From Pseudomonadota bacterium (GTDB lineage: Bacteria > BMS3Abin14), in contig JAFGWO010000045.1 in assembly GCA_016937135.1 (NCBI GenBank), positions 1 to 5,026 on the forward strand: 5,026 nucleotides of DNA. Reading direction: 5' to 3'. Below are positions 1 through 3,765 of the stretch, piece by piece. A model generated the notes under the pieces. It did not search any database and was not told the DNA's origin. It saw nothing but the letters and a program-made list of their open reading frames with translations. Numbering within the stretch: the first letter of the stretch is position 1; the number at the start of each line of letters is the position of its first letter. The translations under genes and the position numbers were made by a program.

Positions 1-281
1 GACGCCACCGACAGCAAAAGGCTCTTCGTGCGGTACGAAACGGCCAGGGTCAGTGCCCCCGCCAGGGTCCAGGGATTGACCAGGGAGAAGGAAGAGCCGT
101 TTTCCGGAAGAAGTAGATAGGGGGTCACCATAGCGGCAAGAATCGCGTAGGGGATGAACGACAGGTATCGTTCCCCAAAAGAGGAAAGGCGGATTCTGGA
201 CACCGACACCGTGAAAAGGGCGCGGGATAGGTAAGTCGCCGCGGTCATGGCCGCGAAGGCGATCAGAAGTTCATCTTTCAG
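1..281 (-). CDS. azlD: AzlD-family small subunit of branched-chain amino acid exporter (partial, CTG start)
   Basis: AzlD is the small inner-membrane partner of AzlC; together they export branched-chain amino acids and analogues. About 93 codons are visible and the C-terminus lies beyond the left edge (family members are about 100-110 residues). The translation has the family pattern: a first hydrophobic helix ending in TYLSR (about residues 16-20), then a basic stretch followed by YLSFIPYAILAAMV, the conserved IPyAiLaAm segment, and a later LTLAVSYRTKS segment. The reading frame is closed by TAA at 296-294. Before the internal ATG at 248 the only plausible start is CTG at 281-279, six bases after AAAGGAGG. 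Starting there gives an N-terminus (M)KDELLIAF of normal length. The ATG at 248 would remove most of helix 1, and the ATG at 274-272 is in another frame that stops at once. It overlaps the end of azlC by 11 bases, implying coupled translation. The family call is firm; the CTG start is inferred. Confidence 0.85.
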   Translation of the reverse strand, partial: MKDELLIAFAAMTAATYLSRALFTVSVSRIRLSSFGERYLSFIPYAILAAMVTPYLLLPENGSSFSLVNPWTLAGALTLAVSYRTKSLLLSVA

Positions 282-993
282 GATCCGCCTCCTTTACGAT
301 GGCCGGCACGGCCAGGGGCGCGAGAAGGCCCGCGGCAAAAAGATGCCAGTAGCCGCCCGCCCAGCGGTAGACCGCGAGAGCGATGACAACGGAAAGACCG
401 ACGACCAGCCAGTCAGTGGCTTTTTTAACGGAAGATCCAACCATGGCGATGAAAACGGCCACCATGGCAAAGTCAAGCCCCCTGGAGGACAGGGAAGGGG
501 TCCACTTCCCCGCAGCGGCGCCGACCAGGGTCCCTGCGTTCCAGAGGATGTAGGCGCACAGGGCCGTCCCCATGAAATAGGGGATGGAATGGAGCCTCCG
601 GCCCGGACCAACGGTCGCGAAAGCGTAGGTCTCATCGACGATTCCAAAAGAAACGCCCATAAGCTTCCATAACGGCGCGCCCTTGAATTTCAGTCCGATA
701 TTGAGCCCGTAAAGAAGATGGCGAAGGTTCACGACGAGGGCCATGGCCGTGAGGGCCCCGATGGATGCCCCTTTCCGGATCATCGGCAGGGCCATGAACT
801 GGGAGGCTCCGGCGAAAACGGTCAGGGACATCAGGCACGCTTGGGCGACGGACAGCCCGCTTCCCGAGGCCAGAAGGCCGAAAACCACCGCATAGCCGAA
901 GATCACGGCGCCCACGGGGATGAAGTGAAGAAACCCCAGCCTCAGATCGGTCCACAGGGAGGGGGGAGAGTGAAGGCGGTCTGTTGAATCCAT
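271..993 (-). CDS. azlC: AzlC-family large subunit of branched-chain amino acid exporter
   Basis: This 240-residue polytopic inner-membrane protein is of normal length for AzlC, the large subunit of the AzlCD (YgaZH-like) exporter for branched-chain amino acids and toxic analogues. Visible family motifs are VFGLLASGSGLS (37-48), FAGASQF (60-66), NLRHLLYG (89-96), the acidic VDETYAF (119-125), and LDFAMVAVFIAMV (173-185). The N-terminus is short and hydrophilic, with the first membrane segment at about residues 22-42. The ATG at 993 is preceded by AGGA with a six-base spacer on the minus strand. The stop overlaps the start of azlD by 11 bases, so the two are probably made together. A promoter-like pair and a long hairpin lie in the 210 bases upstream, suggesting that azlCD is transcribed separately from the membrane protein gene before it. 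Substrate specificity is inferred from the family only. Confidence 0.95.
   Translation of the reverse strand: MDSTDRLHSPPSLWTDLRLGFLHFIPVGAVIFGYAVVFGLLASGSGLSVAQACLMSLTVFAGASQFMALPMIRKGASIGALTAMALVVNLRHLLYGLNIGLKFKGAPLWKLMGVSFGIVDETYAFATVGPGRRLHSIPYFMGTALCAYILWNAGTLVGAAAGKWTPSLSSRGLDFAMVAVFIAMVGSSVKKATDWLVVGLSVVIALAVYRWAGGYWHLFAAGLLAPLAVPAIVKEADPER
288..295 (-). promoter_or_regulatory. Strong Shine-Dalgarno of azlD that decides a CTG start
   Basis: On the minus strand the sequence AAAGGAGG lies inside the 3' end of azlC and is followed by a six-base spacer (CGGATC) and then CTG. It is a near-perfect match to the anti-Shine-Dalgarno at ideal spacing. No ATG, GTG or TTG occurs in the azlD frame at that distance, which is the main argument for CTG initiation. 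Confidence 0.65.
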
Positions 994-1043
994 GGATAGT
1001 CCTGCCAGAGGATATGGTTAACGTCAGTGCGAGGCTGAGGCAT

Positions 1044-1088
1044 GTGCTGAAGTAATCCCGGTTGAAAGATCCCTGGATCACTTCACAC
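1044..1088 (-). promoter_or_regulatory. Long imperfect inverted repeat (RNA hairpin) in the azlC leader
   Basis: The minus strand carries GTGTGAAGTGATCC and, after a 16-base loop, GGATTACTTCAGCAC. These form an 11-base-pair core with one G-U pair, extended by three more pairs (GTG/CAC) across a single-base bulge. The one imperfect position is a wobble pair only in the minus-strand transcript; on the plus strand it is an A-C mismatch, so the fold suits azlC mRNA. No T run follows, so it is not an intrinsic terminator. It lies about 50 bases before the azlC start. It could be a regulatory RNA fold, a DNA operator, or a copy of a dispersed intergenic repeat; the sequence alone does not decide. 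Confidence 0.5.
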
Positions 1089-1111
1089 GAGCTTCGGTCC
1101 GCGATGACAGC

Positions 1112-1141
1112 ATTAAAGCCCAGCGGTAAAACCCGGGACAA
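1112..1141 (-). promoter_or_regulatory. Predicted sigma70-type promoter for azlCD
   Basis: On the minus strand a -35-like TTGTCC (1141-1136) is separated by 18 bases from a -10-like TTTAAT (1117-1112). They match the consensus at four and five of six positions. The implied transcript would start near 1105 and have a leader of about 110 bases containing the 1044-1088 hairpin. It is the best promoter-like pair I see in this gap. It is a pattern match without experimental support. Confidence 0.4.
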
Positions 1142-1203
1142 CCTTTTTTCATCGCCCGGGCGAATGGGCCCGAAAGGCTTTTCGCTCATGCGCCCGTACG
1201 CCC

Positions 1204-2259
1204 TCACTTCGTCACGATATTTTTCTTTATTTTTCCTCCTTCATCCTTCCTTCCTCGGCCCTTCCCCCCAACCACCCCCTTTACCAGGAACAGGCCCGGA
1301 AGCATGGGCAGCCAGAAAAGGTAGCCGCGGAGGAGGAGCGTCGCCGTTAGACCTGCCTCCAGGGGGACCGAGAGGAGCCCGAGGGTGGCGACGGCTACCG
1401 CCTCGAAGGTCCCGAGGCCGGTGGGCAAAGGGCTGATGGTCCCCACCACCGCCGCCGTGATGTATGCCGTAAAGGGAACCACCGGGGATACGGACTGCCC
1501 CACGGAAAGAAGCAGGACCCAGAAGGTCGCCGCGTCCAGGAGGAAGACCCCCGCCTCGAAAAAGGCGTTTTTAAGGATCAGGACCGGATCTCTCAGAATC
1601 CCGGAGGGAACCTCTCCGATAATCCTCAGCATGAAGTCCGAAAAGGGAAATCGGGCGAAAAACCGGGGCAGGGGCTTTTGACCCCGCCTCCTGAGCCACA
1701 CGATCAGGCCCGGGATACCGATGGCCAGGATGCCGAAAAGCGCGAAAGCCAGCACCAGGGCAAGGGATGCGTGATAATGGGCCCTGAGGATGAGCAGGGT
1801 GGAGAGGACCATAACCATGTAGGCGGAATAGTACCCGATGATGTCCATGAGAATGGCCGTCAGGGTCAGGGGAGCAGGGACCCCGCGCATGAAAAGGCCC
1901 CTGGCCACAACGAGGTTTCCGCTCATCCCCATGCTGGGGATGGCCTGGTCGGTGAAATGCTTGGCAAAACCTAGCAGGATAAGCCGGCTCAGGGGCACGG
2001 GGTGATTCGTCCTCCGAAGGGTGGCCCTCCACGCGGAGGCTATGCTCACGAAAGTCAGGAGTTGAAAGGCTATCCCCAGCAGCAGCCACCGGGGGCGGGC
2101 CTGTTCGATAAGCAGGGCAAAATTTTCCACCTCCCCAAAGCGAAGAACAACGACAACCAGGGCGGCAAGGAGGAAAACCCCGATCAGCCAGGAACCCCGG
2201 AAGACCCTCCCCGTGCGGATGGGATGAGAGTAGGGATCGGGAAATATTCTATCCGGCAT
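1204..2259 (-). CDS. Lysylphosphatidylglycerol synthase TM-like / flippase-like integral membrane protein
   Basis: This is an integral membrane protein of about 351 residues with roughly seven to eight hydrophobic segments. It matches the transmembrane family seen in the flippase half of MprF and in many stand-alone proteins (Pfam lysylphosphatidylglycerol synthase TM region, formerly UPF0104). The diagnostic part is near the C-terminus: SPLPTGLGTFEAV at about 276-288, then a segment ending LLRGYLFWLPMLPG at about 309-322. An N-terminal helix (about 24-40) and IPSMGMSGNLVVARGLFMRG (about 107-126) also fit. There is no aminoacyl-transferase domain, so lipid aminoacylation is not expected; a lipid or polyprenyl carrier role is possible but unproven. 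The start is the second of two nearby in-frame ATGs (2259, protein MPDRIF), because GGAGG lies six bases before it and abuts the first ATG (2265) with no spacing. The C-terminus carries an unusual basic tail from an AT-rich stretch. It is divergent from the next operon. Confidence 0.88.
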   Translation of the reverse strand: MPDRIFPDPYSHPIRTGRVFRGSWLIGVFLLAALVVVVLRFGEVENFALLIEQARPRWLLLGIAFQLLTFVSIASAWRATLRRTNHPVPLSRLILLGFAKHFTDQAIPSMGMSGNLVVARGLFMRGVPAPLTLTAILMDIIGYYSAYMVMVLSTLLILRAHYHASLALVLAFALFGILAIGIPGLIVWLRRRGQKPLPRFFARFPFSDFMLRIIGEVPSGILRDPVLILKNAFFEAGVFLLDAATFWVLLLSVGQSVSPVVPFTAYITAAVVGTISPLPTGLGTFEAVAVATLGLLSVPLEAGLTATLLLRGYLFWLPMLPGLFLVKGVVGGKGRGRKDEGGKIKKNIVTK

Positions 2260-2265
2260 GAACAT

Positions 2266-2270
2266 CCTCC
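2266..2270 (-). promoter_or_regulatory. Shine-Dalgarno that selects the second ATG of the membrane protein gene
   Basis: GGAGG on the minus strand directly abuts the ATG at 2265-2263, which is too close for initiation. It is six bases from the in-frame ATG at 2259-2257, the spacing expected for efficient initiation. The start at 2259 is therefore preferred. Confidence 0.7.
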
Positions 2271-2325
2271 GGCAGCATTATTTCGTGGATAAAGGGAAAA
2301 AAACAGGAGGCGGATGAAGATCAGC

Positions 2326-2354
2326 CCTAAAATTTCTTCCCCGATAGATTGCAA
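2326..2354 (-). promoter_or_regulatory. Weak promoter-like pair for the flippase-like membrane protein
   Basis: On the minus strand TTGCAA (2354-2349) is followed after 17 bases by TTTAGG (2331-2326). The -35 half matches at four of six positions and the -10 half at only three. A leader of about 60 bases would result. This is a weak pattern match, listed because the divergent region must hold a promoter for this strand. Confidence 0.2.
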
Positions 2355-2442
2355 GATTACCACTTTTCGTCCCGGGGTTCCCGTACGGTTTTTCTCCGGC
2401 ACAGGGGTTCAAAGGAAAAAAAGGGACGGACCGGGGGAAGTC

Positions 2443-2451
2443 TGGTAAAAT
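2443..2451 (+). promoter_or_regulatory. Extended -10 promoter candidate for the two-gene hypothetical operon
   Basis: TGGTAAAAT fits an extended -10 element, TGn followed by TAAAAT (five of six to TATAAT). No good -35 is visible 17 bases upstream, which is tolerable for extended -10 promoters. Transcription from here would begin near 2458, giving a leader of about 90 bases that contains the terminator-like hairpin at 2499-2523. Confidence 0.35.
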
Positions 2452-2530
2452 GGAAAAGTCCCGAATATTCGTCAAAGGAATGAACCCCGGGCGCACCCGC
2501 GCCTGTCACGAGCGGCGCTTTTTCCCATAA
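2450..2530 (+). other. Possible 26-codon leader ORF before the hypothetical operon
   Basis: A short open frame runs from an ATG at 2450 to TAA at 2528-2530, encoding a basic 26-residue peptide (begins MEKSRIFVKG, ends RRFFP). Its stop sits in the Shine-Dalgarno (TAAAGGA) of the next gene, an arrangement that would allow coupling. A GGGGGAAG tract nine bases upstream is a poor ribosome binding site. Its ATG overlaps the extended -10 candidate at 2443-2451, so both cannot be right as drawn. It may well be chance. Confidence 0.15.
2499..2523 (+). terminator. Intrinsic-terminator-like hairpin in the leader (attenuator candidate)
   Basis: GCGCC (2499-2503) and GGCGC (2514-2518) form a five-base-pair GC stem with a ten-base loop, followed immediately by TTTTT (2519-2523). 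It lies between the promoter candidate and the ribosome binding site of the gene at 2546, so it would end transcripts before the operon. A small alternative stem, CGGG (2488-2491) with CCCG (2496-2499), shares only one base with it. The stem is short, so the call is tentative. Confidence 0.35.
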
Positions 2531-2545
2531 AGGATTCAACGGTTT

Positions 2546-3061
2546 ATGGCTATCAGACAGCAGCATTACCTGGTCTACGAAGCGGGCGACATCAACAGGG
2601 ATGCCCTGGCCTTCGAGATCCTCGGTTTTGAGGATCATTTCCGGGATCCTCCTTTCCCTCTCATTTATCTTTCGCCCGACCTAGATGAGGCGGCACGGAT
2701 CCTGGAGGAAATCGTCCTTTTCAGGGAAGGGGAGCTCAAAATCGGGGGAATGGAAAGGACCTCCGAATTTTACTTCCAGGTCCAGCGGACCAGGCTCGTC
2801 AACCTCGACCCCCTGGACTCGGAGAGAAAGTGGGGCGTCTTCCGAAGGGTGGTCGAGGGGTACAACCTTGGAGATGTGGGGTGCTGCTCCTCCCTGGGGG
2901 ATTTTCTGGATCAAAACTTTCCCCGTCTCATCGAGGGGGCCTATGCCGGGCGGGGAACGCAAACGAGGGAGGGGTTCTCCCTTCCCGGCGACGAAAAATC
3001 CATAGCGGACCTTATCAACGCCTACAACAGGGCAGTCATGGCCCGATCGGGAGGGTCCTGA
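2546..3061 (+). CDS. Hypothetical soluble protein, 171 residues
   Basis: I do not recognise this protein. It has no signal peptide and no membrane segment and is acidic overall, so it is probably cytoplasmic. Visible features are an acidic N-terminal half (EILGFEDHFRDPP at 24-36; SPDLDEAARILEEIV at 43-57, likely a helix), a central aromatic and basic stretch (EFYFQVQRTRL at 74-84), adjacent cysteines C113-C114 in DVGCCSSLGDFLDQNFPRL, and a C-terminal helix (about 150-165). The cysteine pair is not a CxxC, so metal binding is uncertain. AAGGA lies 11 bases before the ATG, a somewhat long spacing. Its stop overlaps the start of the next gene by one base (TGATG), so the two are probably translationally coupled and may act together. 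Codon use and GC resemble the neighbours, giving no sign of recent transfer. That it is a real gene is well supported; its function is unknown. Confidence 0.8.
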   Translation: MAIRQQHYLVYEAGDINRDALAFEILGFEDHFRDPPFPLIYLSPDLDEAARILEEIVLFREGELKIGGMERTSEFYFQVQRTRLVNLDPLDSERKWGVFRRVVEGYNLGDVGCCSSLGDFLDQNFPRLIEGAYAGRGTQTREGFSLPGDEKSIADLINAYNRAVMARSGGS

Positions 3062-3621
3062 TGGGAAAGGTTCTGGATTACCGGACGAAATGGAAATACA
3101 ACCACGGCATCAAGGCTGCAAGGGAAGAGTCCGGCGGCAGCGCTGGTTCGATCCTCGCCCTGGCCCTGCTGGCCGCTCTTCCCGTGGGTCTTGTCGCGAC
3201 GAGGCAGCTTCCGGCCGTTGTGGCCGGGATAATTCTTCTTCCCCTTCCCATCCTCTATTACCTGACCATCTATCGATGGCAGGCCGAGGCCCGGCACGAG
3301 ATCATGGGGTTTAACACCTCGGCGAAGGCGACCATCGAGGACGGGATGGTCAAGCTCCAGGATGACAACAACAGGGCAAAACTCGACCTGGAGGAAATCC
3401 GCGAACTGGCTGTCTTCATCCCCGAAAAACCGGATAAGGCGGATCACTGGCTGATCGTCGTCCTGAAGGGCCTGGAATACCTGCTTCCCGGGAAGGCCGA
3501 AGGGGTCGATAGTCTTTTCGATCACTTCCGGGACGATCCCGTCTTCGACACCTTTCCCCTGGACCGGCCGGATATCAAGCCCGGGAGGTGGACCCTGTGG
3601 GAAAAGGAAGGGGCCGGCTGA
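3061..3621 (+). CDS. Hypothetical membrane protein with two TM segments and a cytoplasmic C-terminal domain
   Basis: This 186-residue protein has a hydrophilic N-terminus (1-27), two hydrophobic helices at about 28-46 and 51-70 separated by a short ATRQLP turn, and a hydrophilic C-terminal domain of about 115 residues. The layout, with a helical hairpin then a beta-rich-looking domain (TIEDGMVKL at 91-99, ELAVFIPEK at 115-123, HWLIVVLKGLEYLLPGK at 129-145), loosely recalls bacterial PH-like or YcxB-like membrane proteins. I see no decisive motif, so that is only a suggestion. The open frame extends upstream, but the ATG at 3061 is chosen because GGAGG lies six bases before it and it overlaps the previous stop by one base (TGATG), whereas an earlier start would overlap that gene by about 230 bases. 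It is the second gene of a probable two-gene operon and is followed by a hairpin. Confidence 0.82.
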   Translation: MGKVLDYRTKWKYNHGIKAAREESGGSAGSILALALLAALPVGLVATRQLPAVVAGIILLPLPILYYLTIYRWQAEARHEIMGFNTSAKATIEDGMVKLQDDNNRAKLDLEEIRELAVFIPEKPDKADHWLIVVLKGLEYLLPGKAEGVDSLFDHFRDDPVFDTFPLDRPDIKPGRWTLWEKEGAG

Positions 3622-3632
3622 ACGACTTCCTG

Positions 3633-3650
3633 CACCATCGGGTGATGGTG
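3633..3650 (+). repeat. Perfect 7-bp stem-loop after the hypothetical operon
   Basis: CACCATC (3633-3639) and GATGGTG (3644-3650) pair perfectly around a GGGT loop, eleven bases after the stop of the membrane protein gene. Neither strand has a T run next to it, so it is not a canonical intrinsic terminator. It may protect the 3' end of the transcript or be a weak terminator. Confidence 0.4.
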
Positions 3651-3672
3651 AAAGCCGAAAACACATTACAAG

Positions 3673-3702
3673 TTGTCGTTACTGTCCGCGTCACCAAATA
3701 AG
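3673..3702 (+). promoter_or_regulatory. Weak promoter-like pair for pyruvate kinase
   Basis: TTGTCG (3673-3678) and AATAAG (3697-3702) are 18 bases apart and each match consensus at four of six positions. Transcription would begin close to the palindrome at 3712-3723 and run about 50 bases before the kinase start. The match is weak; read-through from the preceding operon is also possible. Confidence 0.2.
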
Positions 3703-3711
3703 GCCTGCCCC

Positions 3712-3723
3712 CGGGCATGCCCG
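3712..3723 (+). repeat. 12-base perfect palindrome upstream of pyruvate kinase
   Basis: CGGGCATGCCCG is fully self-complementary and sits about 39 bases before the kinase start, just after the weak promoter-like pair. Such a site could be an operator for a dimeric regulator, or fold in RNA as a four-base-pair stem. GC-rich palindromes this short also occur by chance. Confidence 0.25.
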
Positions 3724-3744
3724 CAATCTGAAGGAACACCCGCC

Positions 3745-3765
3745 ATGGCTATCGCAGGATCATGA
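3745..3765 (+). other. Six-codon mini-ORF overlapping the pyruvate kinase start
   Basis: An ATG at 3745, nine bases after AAGGA (3731-3735), encodes MAIAGS and stops at TGA 3763-3765, overlapping the kinase ATG in an ATGA junction. The kinase start itself has only a weak AGGA four bases or fewer upstream, so translation could depend on coupling from this mini-ORF. The reading is direct; the function is inferred. Confidence 0.25.

Noticed and set aside
247..672. 141-residue plus-strand frame
   Set aside because: It is antisense to azlC, low in hydrophobic structure and rich in Gly/Arg/Asp, with no motif.
1163..1178. CGGGC...GCCCG stem after the flippase-like gene
   Set aside because: It has only five pairs and no T run on the minus strand, so it is not supported as that gene's terminator.
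632..1207. 191-residue minus-strand frame covering the azlC leader and first half of azlC
   Set aside because: More than half overlaps azlC in another frame, and the translation there is a scrambled, Arg/Pro-rich shadow. The unique part crosses the predicted promoter and hairpin, and no family is recognisable.
2368..2393. Terminator-like stem followed by TTTTT on the plus strand
   Set aside because: The stem needs an asymmetric internal loop, and no plus-strand gene lies upstream whose transcript it would end.
2011..2850. 12-base direct repeat TCCGAAGGGTGG near 2012 and 2840
   Set aside because: The two copies are inside unrelated genes, on the antisense strand of one and the sense strand of the other. 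In GC-rich coding DNA this is probably chance.
2830..3060. Upstream extension of the membrane protein frame to an ATG at 2830
   Set aside because: It would overlap the preceding gene by about 230 bases and adds a low-quality Gly/Arg-rich stretch. The ATG at 3061 has a good Shine-Dalgarno and a TGATG junction.
3645..3701. 18-codon ORF in the gap before pyruvate kinase
   Set aside because: It has no ribosome binding site, starts within the right arm of the hairpin at 3633-3650, and has no recognisable similarity.
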